This document shows positions 1 through 9,333 of a DNA stretch of 64,000 bases, piece after piece. Made by a program: the position numbers and the translations under genes. Source of the stretch: Pseudomonas sp. CFBP13508 (GTDB lineage Bacteria; Pseudomonadota; Gammaproteobacteria; Pseudomonadales; Pseudomonadaceae); NCBI RefSeq assembly GCF_005233515.1, contig NZ_QFZZ01000008.1, positions 186,001 to 250,000 of the forward strand. The letters run 5' to 3'. The notes under the pieces are model-generated. The model did not search any database. It saw only the letters and a list, made by a program, of their open reading frames with translations, and was not told where the DNA came from. Position 1 is the stretch's first letter; every line of letters starts with the position of its first letter.

Positions 1-659
1 TCCGGGTTGTTCCAGATATTGATGTGGCCATCACCGTCGAAGTCCACCGCGTAGGCGCGAAAGCTGCTCGGCATGAACTGCGGCAGGCCCATGGCCCCGG
101 CGTACGAGCCTTTCAGGGTCAGCGGGTCGACCTGCTCTTCACGGGCCAGCAGCAGGAACTCACGCAGTTCCTTGCGGAAAAATTCGGCACGGGGAGGATA
201 GTCGAAGCCGAGGGTCGATAAAGCATCGATCACGCGGAAATTGCCGGTATTACGTCCGAAAAAGGTCTCGACGCCGATGATCGACACGATGACCTGTGCC
301 GGCACGCCGTATTCCTGCTCGGCACGGGCCAGGGTCGCCTCGTGCTGACGCCAGAAATCGACACCCCGGGCGATGCGCGCGTCAGTGATGAACATCGGGC
401 GATATTCATTCCACTGCTTGACCCGTTCGGCGGGTTTGGAGATGGCGTCGAGAATCGACTGCTTGCGTTGCGCCTCGCGGAACACACCCATCAGTTGTTC
501 ACCGGCGAAACCGTAGTCGCGGGTCATTTCGCCGACGAATTCGGCCACCTGCGGCGAGCCTTCATAGTCGCCGGCCAGCGCTTCCTGCACGCTCCCCAGC
601 AGGCCCATCAGGCCAACCAGCGGCGCGCATCGAGTCGCCCAGCCACGCATTACTTGCAT
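1..659 (-). CDS. mltB: Lytic murein transglycosylase B, C-terminal part cut by window edge
   Basis: Cleaves the glycan strand of peptidoglycan in the periplasm, leaving 1,6-anhydromuramic ends. The visible 219 residues carry an N-terminal hydrophobic signal segment and then the SLT family 3 region, with VSIIGVETFFGRNTGNF containing the catalytic Glu and the downstream AMGLPQFMPSSFRAYAVDF block typical of MltB. The 3' end lies before position 1. I chose the ATG at 659; an in-frame GTG at 671 is also possible. The gene follows rodA by only 17 bases, so it is probably translated from the same cell-wall transcript. The family assignment is secure; the exact start is not. Confidence 0.93.
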   Translation of the reverse strand, partial: MQVMRGWATRCAPLVGLMGLLGSVQEALAGDYEGSPQVAEFVGEMTRDYGFAGEQLMGVFREAQRKQSILDAISKPAERVKQWNEYRPMFITDARIARGVDFWRQHEATLARAEQEYGVPAQVIVSIIGVETFFGRNTGNFRVIDALSTLGFDYPPRAEFFRKELREFLLLAREEQVDPLTLKGSYAGAMGLPQFMPSSFRAYAVDFDGDGHINIWNNP

Positions 660-676
660 TGCACTCTTCACCTTAT

Positions 677-1819
677 TCAAACCTGTGCGATCCACTTGCG
701 ATGGGTATGGATCGACATCAAAACCCCAAACGCTGACAGCAGCGTCACCAGCGAAGTTCCTCCGTAGCTAATGAACGGCAACGGCACCCCCACGACCGGC
801 AACAGGCCACTGACCATACCGATGTTGACGAAAACGTAAACAAAAAAAGTCATGGTCAACGCGCCGGCGAGCAATTTACCGAACAGCGTTTGCGCTTGCG
901 CGGTGATCACCAGCCCGCGCCCGATCAACAACAGATAGATCAGCAGCAGCGCGCAAATCCCCACCAGACCGAACTCTTCACCAAGCACAGCAATGATGAA
1001 GTCGGTGTGGCTTTCCGGGAGAAAGTCCAGGTGTGACTGGGTGCCGAGCAGCCAGCCTTTACCGAATACGCCACCGGAACCGATCGCGGCTTTCGACTGG
1101 ATGATGTTCCAGCCGGTACCGAGTGGATCGCTTTCCGGGTCGAGAAAGGTCAGGACCCGTTGCTTCTGATAGTCATGCATGACGAAGAACCACATCGCCA
1201 CCGACACCGGCACCGCCGCCGCCAGTACGCTGAGAATCCAGCGCCAGCGCAGGCCGCCCATGAACAGCACGAAGGCGCCACCGGCGAGAATCAGCAACGA
1301 GGTACCGAGATCGGGCTGGCGCACGATCAGAATGAACGGCACGCCAATCAGCATCAGGCTGATGCCGACGTGCTTGAGCTGCGGCGGCAAGGTGCGTTTG
1401 GACAGATACCAGGCGATGGTCGCCGGCATCAGGATCTTCATGAATTCCGAGGGCTGGAAGCGGATCACCCCGGGGATGTTGATCCAGCGCGTGGCGCCCA
1501 TGGCGTTGTGGCCCATGATGTCGACGACAATCAGCAAGACCACGCCGATCACGTAACCGAGCGGCACCCAGCGGGCCATGAAACGCGGCTCGAACTGGGC
1601 GATGACAATCATCGCCACCAGGCCGATGCCGAAGGATGTGGCCTGCTTGCCGAGCAGATCCCAGCTCTTGCCGCTGGCCGAATACAGCACGAACAGGCTG
1701 CCGGCGGCGAGGATCAGCAACAGGATCAACAGCGGGCCATCGATATGCAGTCTTTGCAGCAACGTCGCGCGGCGACGCATCACATCCTCGCTGGAGAGCA
1801 TGCGATCGAAATTATTCAT
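677..1819 (-). CDS. rodA: Peptidoglycan glycosyltransferase RodA (SEDS family)
   Basis: Polymerises lipid II into glycan strands during side-wall elongation, working with the PBP2 encoded just upstream. The 380-residue protein is a polytopic inner-membrane protein of about ten hydrophobic segments with the SEDS signature near the C-terminus (LPVVGVPLPFISYGGTS) and the conserved DLGTS stretch in the middle. The ATG at 1819 is preferred; a GTG directly in front (1822) is in frame and slightly nearer a GGAGG. The start overlaps the mrdA stop, which suggests translational coupling within mrdA-rodA-mltB. Confidence 0.96.
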   Translation of the reverse strand: MNNFDRMLSSEDVMRRRATLLQRLHIDGPLLILLLILAAGSLFVLYSASGKSWDLLGKQATSFGIGLVAMIVIAQFEPRFMARWVPLGYVIGVVLLIVVDIMGHNAMGATRWINIPGVIRFQPSEFMKILMPATIAWYLSKRTLPPQLKHVGISLMLIGVPFILIVRQPDLGTSLLILAGGAFVLFMGGLRWRWILSVLAAAVPVSVAMWFFVMHDYQKQRVLTFLDPESDPLGTGWNIIQSKAAIGSGGVFGKGWLLGTQSHLDFLPESHTDFIIAVLGEEFGLVGICALLLIYLLLIGRGLVITAQAQTLFGKLLAGALTMTFFVYVFVNIGMVSGLLPVVGVPLPFISYGGTSLVTLLSAFGVLMSIHTHRKWIAQV

Positions 1820-3707
1820 CACGGGCCGGGGCCTCCGCAGTGATTGGGCTGGCGTACTCGGCTTTCAGGTGGCCGTCCTGGTCGAGCAACCAGGCATCCA
1901 TGACCTGGCGCACCACCGGCGCGGCAACGCCGGAACCGGACTCACCGTTCTCGACCATCACCGACACGACGATTTTCGGATCATCGGCCGGGGCGAAGCC
2001 GACGAACAGGGCGTGGTCGCGGTGGCGTTCCTGGACCTTGGAGCGGTCGTATTTCTCGCCCTGCTTGATCGCCACCACCTGCGCGGTACCGGACTTGCCG
2101 GCGATGCGATATTGCGCGCCGATCGCCGCTTTGCGCGCGGTACCACGGGCACCGTGCATCACCTGCTGCATGCCGTGGTTGACCTTGTTCCAGTCGGACG
2201 GGTCGCGCAGGACGATGTTCGGCATCGGGTTTTCATCCACCGGCTTGACCCCGTCGAGGGACTTGGCCAGGTGCGGACGATTCCAGATGCCTTTGTTGGC
2301 CACCAGCGCCGTGGCCTGGGCCAATTGCAGCGGCGTCGATTGCATATAGCCTTGGCCGATCCCGAGAATCAGGGTCTCACCGGGGAACCACGCCTGCTTG
2401 CGCGTCGCCCGTTTCCATTCGCGGGACGGCATCAGGCCCGGGGACTCTTCGAACATGTCCAGCGAGACCTTCTGGCCGATGCCGAACTTGTTCATGTACG
2501 TCGACAGCCGATCGATGCCGAGCTTGTGCGCCAGGTCATAGAAGTAGGTGTCATTGGAACGCATGATCGCCGTGTCGAGGTCGACGAAGCCGTCACCGGT
2601 GCGGTTCCAGTTGCGGTACTTGTGGTCGTAGTTGGGCAGCATGTAATAGCCCGGGTCGAACACCCGGCTGGAAGCCGTGACCACGCCGGCGTCGAGACCG
2701 GCAATCGCTACCGCCGGTTTGATCGTCGAGCCCGGCGGGTACAGACCGCGCAGCACGCGGTTGAACAGCGGCCGGTCGATGGAATCACGCAACTCGGCGT
2801 AGGCCTTGAAGCTGATGCCGGTGACGAACAGGTTCGGGTCGAAACTCGGCTGACTGACCATCGCCAGCACTTCGCCGGTTTTCGGATCAAGCGCCACCAC
2901 CGCGCCACGACGCCCACCCAGCGCGGCCTCGGCGGCTTCCTGCAACTTGATGTCGAGGCTGAGGACGATGTCCTTGCCGGGAATCGGATCGGTGCGCTTG
3001 AGCACCCGTAATACGCGGCCACGGGCATTGGTCTCGACTTCCTCGTAACCGACCTGACCGTGCAATTCCGGCTCGTAGAAACGCTCGATGCCAGTCTTGC
3101 CGATATGGTGGGTGCCGCTGTAGTTGACCGGATCCAGCGACTTCAGCTCTTTCTCGTTGATCCGCCCCATGTAGCCCACCGAGTGCGCGAAATGCGCGCC
3201 CTGCGGGTAGTGACGGACCAGTTGCGCGACCACCTCCACCCCGGGCAGGCGGAACTGGTTCACCGCGATGCGGGCGATCTGCTCTTCGGTCAGCTCGAAC
3301 AGGATCGGCACCGGCTCGAACGGCCGGCGCCCCTGACGCATGCGTTTCTCGAAGATCACCCGGTCCTCGGGCGTCAGCTCCAGCACCTCGACGATGACGT
3401 CGAGCACCTGTTGCCAGTCGCCGGAGCGCTCGCGGGTCATGCTCAGGCTGAAGCTCGGCCGGTTGTCGGCCACGACCACGCCGTTGCGGTCGAAAATCAG
3501 CCCGCGCGTCGGCGGAATCGGCTGCACATGGACGCGGTTGTTTTCCGACAGTGTCGAGTGGTACTCGTACTGGATCACCTGCAGGTAATACAGACGCGCG
3601 ATCAACACACAGATCAGCGCCACGATCACGATCGCACCGAACACGACACGGCTGCGCACCAGACGGGCGTCCTTTTCGTGGTCCTTGATGCGGATCGGCT
3701 GAGACAT
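1812..3707 (-). CDS. mrdA: Penicillin-binding protein 2, elongation transpeptidase
   Basis: DD-transpeptidase that crosslinks new peptidoglycan in the elongasome as partner of RodA. The 631 residues show a short cytoplasmic tail, one membrane anchor (about residues 20-45), a PBP dimerisation domain and a transpeptidase domain. The catalytic motif STIK begins at Ser327, followed by RSNDTYF (SxN box) and GKSGTAQV (KTG-type box). The length and motif spacing match PBP2 of rod-shaped Gammaproteobacteria. The start at ATG 3707 gives the usual MSQPIRIKDHEKD terminus and lies 10 bases after rlmH. Confidence 0.97.
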   Translation of the reverse strand: MSQPIRIKDHEKDARLVRSRVVFGAIVIVALICVLIARLYYLQVIQYEYHSTLSENNRVHVQPIPPTRGLIFDRNGVVVADNRPSFSLSMTRERSGDWQQVLDVIVEVLELTPEDRVIFEKRMRQGRRPFEPVPILFELTEEQIARIAVNQFRLPGVEVVAQLVRHYPQGAHFAHSVGYMGRINEKELKSLDPVNYSGTHHIGKTGIERFYEPELHGQVGYEEVETNARGRVLRVLKRTDPIPGKDIVLSLDIKLQEAAEAALGGRRGAVVALDPKTGEVLAMVSQPSFDPNLFVTGISFKAYAELRDSIDRPLFNRVLRGLYPPGSTIKPAVAIAGLDAGVVTASSRVFDPGYYMLPNYDHKYRNWNRTGDGFVDLDTAIMRSNDTYFYDLAHKLGIDRLSTYMNKFGIGQKVSLDMFEESPGLMPSREWKRATRKQAWFPGETLILGIGQGYMQSTPLQLAQATALVANKGIWNRPHLAKSLDGVKPVDENPMPNIVLRDPSDWNKVNHGMQQVMHGARGTARKAAIGAQYRIAGKSGTAQVVAIKQGEKYDRSKVQERHRDHALFVGFAPADDPKIVVSVMVENGESGSGVAAPVVRQVMDAWLLDQDGHLKAEYASPITAEAPARDE

Positions 3708-3717
3708 GAGGGCAGGC

Positions 3718-4185
3718 TTACTTGTGGTAAGGGTGGCCGGACAACACGGTCCAGGCACGGTACAACTGTTCGCCGATCAGGATCCGCACCAGCGGGTGCG
3801 GCAAGGTCAGCGGCGACAACGACCAGCGCTGGTCAGCGCGGGCACAGACTTCCGGTGCCAGCCCTTCCGGGCCGCCGACCATGAAGTTGACCGTGCGCGA
3901 ATCCAGGCGCCAGCGATCGAGCTCAACCGCCAGTTGCTCGGTGCTCCACGGCTTGCCGTGAACCTCCAGCGTGACGATCCGCTCGTTGTGCCCGACCTTG
4001 GCCAGCATGGCTTCGCCTTCCTGGCGGATGAAACGGGCCACGTCGGCATTCTTGCCGCGGGTATTGAGCGGAATTTCCACCAGTTCCAGCGCCAGCTCGG
4101 ACGGAAGACGCTTGGCATATTCATGCCAGCCTTCTTCCACCCACTTGGGCATGCGTGAACCGACGGCGATCAGGCGCAGTCGCAC
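3718..4185 (-). CDS. rlmH: 23S rRNA pseudouridine(1915) N3-methyltransferase RlmH
   Basis: SPOUT-family SAM-dependent enzyme that methylates the pseudouridine at 23S position 1915 in helix 69 of the ribosome. At 155 residues it is the normal family length. It opens with MRLRLIAVGSRMPKWVEEG and holds the knot-forming FMVGGPEGL region and the C-terminal LSGHPYHK tail, which are hallmarks of the family. It sits 9 bases after rsfS, another ribosome-related gene, and 10 bases before mrdA in one co-directional run. Confidence 0.97.
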   Translation of the reverse strand: MRLRLIAVGSRMPKWVEEGWHEYAKRLPSELALELVEIPLNTRGKNADVARFIRQEGEAMLAKVGHNERIVTLEVHGKPWSTEQLAVELDRWRLDSRTVNFMVGGPEGLAPEVCARADQRWSLSPLTLPHPLVRILIGEQLYRAWTVLSGHPYHK

Positions 4186-4194
4186 AGCAATCCC

Positions 4195-4689
4195 TTAGAA
4201 CTGGTCTTTGTTGAGCTTGGTGAAATGCTCGTGAGTGTTTTCCGGGCTGTGATGCTTGGCATCGGCCGCACGGCTTTGCTCGGCACCGGCCCACAGACGC
4301 TCCAGGTCGTAGAACTGACGCGCCGAGGCGGTCATCATGTGCACGATCACCAGATCGAGGTCGAGCAGTACCCAGTCGCTGTCGCCCTTGCCTTCTTCGC
4401 CCAGCGGCTTGGCGCCCTGCTTTTTCACTTCCTCGCGGACCTTGTCGAGCATCGCGTTGATCTGGCGATTGGAGGTACCGGTGGCGATGATCATGTAGTC
4501 AGTGATGCTCTGCTTGTCGCGCACATCGATGATCTGGATGTCCTGGGCCTTGACGTCTTCCAGCGCGGCGACGGCAATCTTGACCAGTTCGTCGCCCTTG
4601 AGCGGCTCGTTGGTGTTGACGGCTTCCGGCAGTGGTGCGCTCTTGAACGTGCCTTTGCGCTTTACTTTCGGTAGATCTTTATCAGTCAT
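4195..4689 (-). CDS. rsfS: Ribosomal silencing factor RsfS
   Basis: Binds uL14 on the large subunit and blocks subunit joining when nutrients are scarce. The core (about residues 30-140) contains the family signature DIQIIDVRDKQSITDYMIIA and the later WVLLDLDLVIVHMM block. The protein is 164 residues, longer than many orthologues because of a charged N-terminal extension of about 30 residues and a polar C-terminal tail. The next gene upstream on the strand is nadD, the usual partner of rsfS in bacteria. Confidence 0.95.
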   Translation of the reverse strand: MTDKDLPKVKRKGTFKSAPLPEAVNTNEPLKGDELVKIAVAALEDVKAQDIQIIDVRDKQSITDYMIIATGTSNRQINAMLDKVREEVKKQGAKPLGEEGKGDSDWVLLDLDLVIVHMMTASARQFYDLERLWAGAEQSRAADAKHHSPENTHEHFTKLNKDQF

Positions 4690-4761
4690 ATGTAACTCGT
4701 TTTGCTCATGTATTCGGCGGCTTGGGGATACGGTGATCCGTATCGGTGAAGCACGCCTTGT

Positions 4762-5484
4762 TCAGTTCGACGCACGGTACAGACCGTGCGCATCGATGTA
4801 GGCCAGGACCGCGTCGGGCACCAGGAAACGTACCGACTTACCGCTGGCCAGCAGTTGACGGATCTGGGTGGCGGAAACCGCGAGCGGTGTCTGCCAGACG
4901 AATGCAATCTGTCCGCTCGGCCCTTTCAGGGCCAGCGGGTCGCTCACCGAACGCGCTGCCAGCAGGTTGCGCAAGGCATCCGGCGGTTCGCTGTCGGCGT
5001 CCGGGCGCTGTAGCACCAGGATATGGCAATGCTGGAGCAACTCTTCCCAGCGGTGCCAAGTGGGCAGGCCGCAAAATGCGTCCCAGCCCAAAAGCAGAAA
5101 AACCTGGGTCTCGGCGGGCATCTCTGCGCGCAGCGACTCCAGGGTATCGATGGTCCAGGACGGTTTGTCCCGCTGCAATTCGCGGGCGTCCACCACCAGC
5201 GGCGGCAATCCGGCCACCGCGCACTCGACCATCGCCAGCCGATCCTGCGCCGACACCTGCGGCGTACCGCGATGTGGCGGCCGCGCATTCGGCATCAGGC
5301 GCAACTCGTCCAGCGCCAGCGCTTCGACAACTTCCAGCGCGCCACGCAAATGGCCGATGTGCACCGGGTCGAACGTACCGCCCAGCACGCCAATGCGTTG
5401 GGGGCGCGACTCGCTGCCGGTGTGCGGCGCTGTCAGGTCGAGGTCGGTCAAGTCAGACCGTCGCCTGGCCGCGCAACTGGCCAT
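4762..5484 (-). CDS. nadD: Nicotinate-nucleotide adenylyltransferase NadD
   Basis: Transfers AMP from ATP to nicotinate mononucleotide in NAD synthesis. The nucleotidyltransferase signature GVLGGTFDPVHIGH is present, and the C-terminal SATQIRQLL corresponds to the second ATP-binding motif. The ATG at 5484 overlaps the end of proA by 32 bases and gives a roughly 30-residue leader before the Rossmann core. A TTG at 5451, right behind the proA stop, would give a more conventional N-terminus and may be the real start. The TTG is TTG-ACC-GAC, encoding the start of a TDLDLT segment. Confidence 0.94.
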   Translation of the reverse strand: MASCAARRRSDLTDLDLTAPHTGSESRPQRIGVLGGTFDPVHIGHLRGALEVVEALALDELRLMPNARPPHRGTPQVSAQDRLAMVECAVAGLPPLVVDARELQRDKPSWTIDTLESLRAEMPAETQVFLLLGWDAFCGLPTWHRWEELLQHCHILVLQRPDADSEPPDALRNLLAARSVSDPLALKGPSGQIAFVWQTPLAVSATQIRQLLASGKSVRFLVPDAVLAYIDAHGLYRASN

Positions 5485-6724
5485 CGCCGACCACGATGTA
5501 CTTCTCGCAGGTCAGCCCCTCGAGCCCCACCGGGCCGCGGGCGTGCAGCTTATCAGTAGAAATGCCGATCTCGGCACCCAATCCGTATTCAAATCCATCG
5601 GCAAAGCAGGTCGGCGTGTTGATCATCACCGAGGCCGAGTCGACTTCCGCCACGAACCGGCGGGTGTCGGCGAGGTTTTCGCTGACGATCGAGTCGGTGT
5701 GATGGGAGCCGTAATGATTGATGTGTTCGATTGCCTGCTCCAGTCCGTCGACCACGCGGATCGACAGGATCGGCGCCAGGTACTCGGTGTGCCAGTCGTC
5801 CTCGGTGGCCGCTACAGCCTCGATGATCGCCCGGGTGCGTTCGCAACCACGCAACTCGACACCTTTGTCGCGGAACTGCGCGGCCATCGAAGGCAGGAAA
5901 TCCCTGGCAATCGCTCGATCGACCAGCAAAGTTTCCATCGCGCCACAGATGCCATAACGGTAAGTCTTGGCGTTGAAGGCGATGCGCTGGGCTTTGCCCA
6001 GATCGGCGTGTTCACTGACGTAAACGTGGCAGATGCCGTCCAGGTGCTTGATCACCGGCACGCGGGCATCGCGGCTGATGCGTTCGATCAGGCCACGGCC
6101 ACCACGGGGCACGATGACGTCGACGTATTCATGCATGCTGATCAGCGCGCCAACCGCGGCACGATCAGTGGTTTCGACCACTTGCACCACGGCGGCGGGC
6201 AGTTCGGCCTCGGCCAGACCGCGCTGAATGCACGCGGCAATCGCGCGGTTGGAATGAATTGCCTCGGAGCCGCCGCGCAGGATGGTCGCGTTGCCGGACT
6301 TCAGGCACAGGCTGGCGGCATCAATGGTCACGTTCGGACGGGATTCGTAGATGATTCCGATCACGCCCAGCGGTACACGCATCTTGCCGACCTGAATGCC
6401 CGACGGACGGAAGCTCATGTCGCGGATCGCGCCGACCGGATCCGCCAGTGCAGCGACCTGGCGCAAGCCGACGATCATGCCGTCGATGCGTGCCGGGGTC
6501 AGTTCCAGACGTTCCAGCAGCGCCGGCTCAAGACCGCTGGCGCGACCGGCAGCCAGATCCCGTTCATTGGCTGCGGCCAGCTCGGCGCGTGCAGCATCCA
6601 GAGCATCGGCGGCAGCCTGCAAGGCGCGGTTTTTCTGCGCGGTGCTGGCGCGACCGATGACCCGGGAGGCAGCGCGGGCGGCGCGACCCAATCGGGTCAT
6701 GTAGTCAAGAACGGACTCAGTCAT
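5453..6724 (-). CDS. proA: Glutamate-5-semialdehyde dehydrogenase (gamma-glutamyl phosphate reductase)
   Basis: NADPH-dependent reduction of gamma-glutamyl phosphate to glutamate semialdehyde, the second step of proline synthesis. The 423-residue product has the ALDH-like fold with family blocks GVIGIIYESRPNV, DVIVPRGGRGLI and YGICGAMETLLVD, the last holding the catalytic Cys. I chose ATG 6724 (MTESVLDYMTRLG), the conserved Pseudomonas N-terminus, over an in-frame start 21 bases further out. The proB kinase partner is not nearby. Confidence 0.97.
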   Translation of the reverse strand: MTESVLDYMTRLGRAARAASRVIGRASTAQKNRALQAAADALDAARAELAAANERDLAAGRASGLEPALLERLELTPARIDGMIVGLRQVAALADPVGAIRDMSFRPSGIQVGKMRVPLGVIGIIYESRPNVTIDAASLCLKSGNATILRGGSEAIHSNRAIAACIQRGLAEAELPAAVVQVVETTDRAAVGALISMHEYVDVIVPRGGRGLIERISRDARVPVIKHLDGICHVYVSEHADLGKAQRIAFNAKTYRYGICGAMETLLVDRAIARDFLPSMAAQFRDKGVELRGCERTRAIIEAVAATEDDWHTEYLAPILSIRVVDGLEQAIEHINHYGSHHTDSIVSENLADTRRFVAEVDSASVMINTPTCFADGFEYGLGAEIGISTDKLHARGPVGLEGLTCEKYIVVGDGQLRGQATV

Positions 6725-6901
6725 GGTCTGCTGGGGTCTTGGCAAAGAGGAAAGCGGCAGATTATAGCTGCCGCGTCCCGGGACTAACAGCGGTGACGGG
6801 CGGATGGTCGAAATGAGCTGCGTTTGCCCCTCGTTCAGACGTAATTAAGCTCAGCGTTGTTATCATCACGACCTCTTGAGCCTGGATAAACCTTGCCCAT
6901 C

Positions 6902-7597
6902 ATGACCAACGTGCCCCTTTGCCCCGAGTCCGCGCGCCTGCCCGTGGGCCTGCCGGACAGTTTTTTCGACCGCGACGCACAAGTGCTGGCGCAGGCGCTG
7001 CTCGGCAAAGTCATCCGCCATCGCGTCGGCGACCTGTGGCTGAGCGCACGAATCATCGAGACCGAAGCCTATTACTGCGCGGAAAAAGGCAGTCATGCCT
7101 CGCTCGGTTACACAGAAAAGCGTAAGGCTTTGTTTCTGGATGGCGGCCACATTTATATGTACTACGCCCGTGGCGGTGATTCGCTGAACTTCAGCGCGCA
7201 AGGTCCGGGCAATGCCGTTTTGATCAAATCCGCCTATCCGTGGGTCGACGAGGTCAGCGGCCCGGCGAGTCTGGCGCAGATGCTGCTGAACAATCCCGAT
7301 GCCCAGGGGCGACCGCGTCCGACGCAGAAGCTCTGCGCCGGGCAGACGTTGTTGTGCAAGGCATTGGGTTTGAAAGTACCGATGTGGGATGCCAAGCGTT
7401 TCGACCATGAGTTGTTGCTGGTCGAAGACACCGGGCCGCCGCCCTCGCAGATTATTCAAACCACCCGGCTGGGCATTCCGCTGGGCCGTGATGAACACTT
7501 GATGTACCGCTTCGTTGACGCCGCGTATGCGCAATGGTGCACGCGGAACCCGCTGCGACGGGGTCAGGTCGAAGGCCGGGATTATATGTTGCTGTAA
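6902..7597 (+). CDS. mpg: DNA-3-methyladenine glycosylase, AAG/MPG type
   Basis: Excises alkylated purines such as 3-methyladenine from DNA to start base excision repair. The 231 residues match the MPG/AAG fold rather than the E. coli Tag or AlkA folds. Visible blocks are SARIIETEAYYCAEKGSHASLGYTEK split by the catalytic Glu region, YMYYARGGDSLNFSAQGPGNAVLIKSA in the middle, and a proline-rich C-terminus. The ATG at 6902 is preferred to a TTG nine bases upstream. The gene stands alone, divergent from proA, and ends just before a REP pair. Confidence 0.93.
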   Translation: MTNVPLCPESARLPVGLPDSFFDRDAQVLAQALLGKVIRHRVGDLWLSARIIETEAYYCAEKGSHASLGYTEKRKALFLDGGHIYMYYARGGDSLNFSAQGPGNAVLIKSAYPWVDEVSGPASLAQMLLNNPDAQGRPRPTQKLCAGQTLLCKALGLKVPMWDAKRFDHELLLVEDTGPPPSQIIQTTRLGIPLGRDEHLMYRFVDAAYAQWCTRNPLRRGQVEGRDYMLL

Positions 7598-7609
7598 ATG
7601 CTTACCCTT

Positions 7610-7692
7610 GTAGGAGCTGCCGCAGGCTGCGATCTTTTGATCTTGTTCTTTTAAAGCAGAATCAAAAGATCGCAGCCTGCGGCAGCTCCTAC
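7610..7692. repeat. REP element pair, inverted (family 1)
   Basis: Two oppositely oriented copies of a GTAGGAGCTGCCGCAGGC-type unit, each running into GCGATCTTTTGAT, separated by a short AT-rich loop. Read as RNA it folds into one long hairpin. It lies 13 bases behind mpg and before the next gene. The same family recurs at 22773, 33745 and 57294 in this window. Confidence 0.9.
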
Positions 7693-7723
7693 CGGGATCA
7701 TCAATAGTCTGGAGTTTTTCTGT

Positions 7724-9040
7724 ATGGGCCCATGGCTCGATAGCATCACCGGATGGCTCGGCGCCAATCCACAGTGGCTGGCCGCAGCGGTGTTCCTCGT
7801 GGCGTGCGTGGAGTGCCTGGCGATTGCCGGGCTGATCGTGCCAGGCACGGTGCTGCTGTTTGCCGTGGCGGTACTGGCCGGCAGCGGCGCGCTGTCACTG
7901 AGCGAAACGCTGCTGCTGGGCTTTCTCGGCGGCATCCTCGGCGACCTGATCTCGTACTTTCTGGGGCGGCATTTCCACCAGAACATCCGCCGCCTCCCCG
8001 GGCTACGCCATCACCCGGAATGGATGGCCGGCGCCGAGTCGTACTTCCAGCGCTATGGCATCGCCAGCCTGCTGGTCGGGCGTTTCATCGGCCCGCTGCG
8101 GCCGATGCTGCCGATGGTCGCCGGGATGTGCGACATGCCGTTCCCGCGCTTCTTCGCCGTCAGCCTGCTCGCCGCCGCCGGCTGGAGCCTGGCTTACCTG
8201 TTGCCGGGCTGGGCCACGGGCGCGGCGTTCCGCCTGCCATTGCCTGAAGGTTTCTGGCTCGAAGCCGGAATTGTCGCGGCCAGCATCGCGGTGATGGTCG
8301 GCCTGAGCGTCAACAGCAGCGTGCGTCGTCATCGTCGGGCGACGATCTGGATCGGCGGCATGAGCCTGTTGATCCTGATCGGGCTGTTTATCGGCTATCC
8401 ATACCTCACCGCGCTCGACAACGGTGTGATGACTCTGGTGCAGGAACATCGCCAGCCAGCGCTGGACGAAATCGCCGTGACGCTGACCCTGATCGGCGAG
8501 TTCCGCAACATGCTGCTGTTCAGCGCCCTGCTTGTCATATTGCTGTTGCTGTGCAAGCAGTGGCGCCAGGCGATATTTGCCGGCGCGACCATGATGGTGA
8601 CCGCGATGGCCAACACCGGAACCAAATACTTCTTCGCCCGGGTGCGCCCTGAAGTGCTCAGTGATCCATTGACCACCTACAGCATGCCAAGCGGTCACGC
8701 CTCGGGCGCATTCGCCCTGTTCCTGACGTTGGGTGTACTGGCCGGTCGCGGTCAGCCGCCACGCATGCGTCTGACCTGGCTGCTGATTGCCTGCATCCCG
8801 GCACTGGCAATTGCCTTGTCACGGGTCTATCTGGGGGCGCACTGGCCAACCGACATTCTCGCCGGTGCCATGCTCGCCAGTTGCGTCTGTGCCGCGATGC
8901 TGTGGTTGAGCCAACGACAGACGTCCCTCAACGCGATGCCGTTCAAGATCTGGTGGCTGATCCTGCCATCGATGGTTGCACTGTTCGGATTCTTTGTACT
9001 GCGCCACTTGCCGCATACATTGTTGCGTTACGCTTATTGA
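7724..9040 (+). CDS. Fused DedA-family / PAP2 phosphatase membrane protein
   Basis: A 438-residue inner-membrane protein that joins two families. Residues 1 to about 200 form a DedA (SNARE-associated) domain with ECLAIAGLIVPGTVLL and VGRFIGPLRPMLPMVAG. Residues from about 210 form a PAP2 lipid phosphatase domain with all three motifs: KYFFARVRP, PSGH and SRVYLGAHWPTD. PAP2 domains of this kind dephosphorylate undecaprenyl pyrophosphate or phosphatidate; DedA proteins are implicated in moving undecaprenyl phosphate across the membrane. A joint role in lipid carrier recycling is inference. A separate plain DedA gene lies at 34000. Confidence 0.9.
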   Translation: MGPWLDSITGWLGANPQWLAAAVFLVACVECLAIAGLIVPGTVLLFAVAVLAGSGALSLSETLLLGFLGGILGDLISYFLGRHFHQNIRRLPGLRHHPEWMAGAESYFQRYGIASLLVGRFIGPLRPMLPMVAGMCDMPFPRFFAVSLLAAAGWSLAYLLPGWATGAAFRLPLPEGFWLEAGIVAASIAVMVGLSVNSSVRRHRRATIWIGGMSLLILIGLFIGYPYLTALDNGVMTLVQEHRQPALDEIAVTLTLIGEFRNMLLFSALLVILLLLCKQWRQAIFAGATMMVTAMANTGTKYFFARVRPEVLSDPLTTYSMPSGHASGAFALFLTLGVLAGRGQPPRMRLTWLLIACIPALAIALSRVYLGAHWPTDILAGAMLASCVCAAMLWLSQRQTSLNAMPFKIWWLILPSMVALFGFFVLRHLPHTLLRYAY

Positions 9041-9333
9041 AACAAATACTTTTCAGATATCAACCATTAAGCGCCGCTCTTCGGAAACACTCGAAAAGAG
9101 CGGCCCCGCCATTGGATTCACCTTTATTACTTGCGCACCCGCAAGCCAGCAAACTTTCCTGCTGAAACGAATATAAAATTGGCGTTACATAATAAAGCCG
9201 ACTTCATACACCAGCGCCTTTCATACTGATAAGCACACGCCAGGTTAATAAACTTGATTAGCGTGATTACATATCCTCAAACATTGATCTCACCAGACAA
9301 TGTTTATAGTTGCTATCAGTTTCGAGTCAAATC
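9041..9333. other. Gap before toxin-like locus, AT-rich relative to neighbours
   Basis: I see no gene here. The stretch is visibly richer in A and T than the flanking genes, in line with an acquired or strongly regulated locus. A weak promoter-like pair is TTGATC at 9284-9289 and TATAGT at 9305-9310, with a 15-base spacer that is shorter than ideal. No clear Shine-Dalgarno sequence precedes the ATG at 9334. Confidence 0.4.

Noticed and set aside
7753..8247. 164-codon frame inside the DedA-PAP2 gene
   Set aside because: Arg/Ala-rich out-of-frame translation typical of GC-rich genes; no motif, and the overlapping frame has complete DedA and PAP2 motifs.
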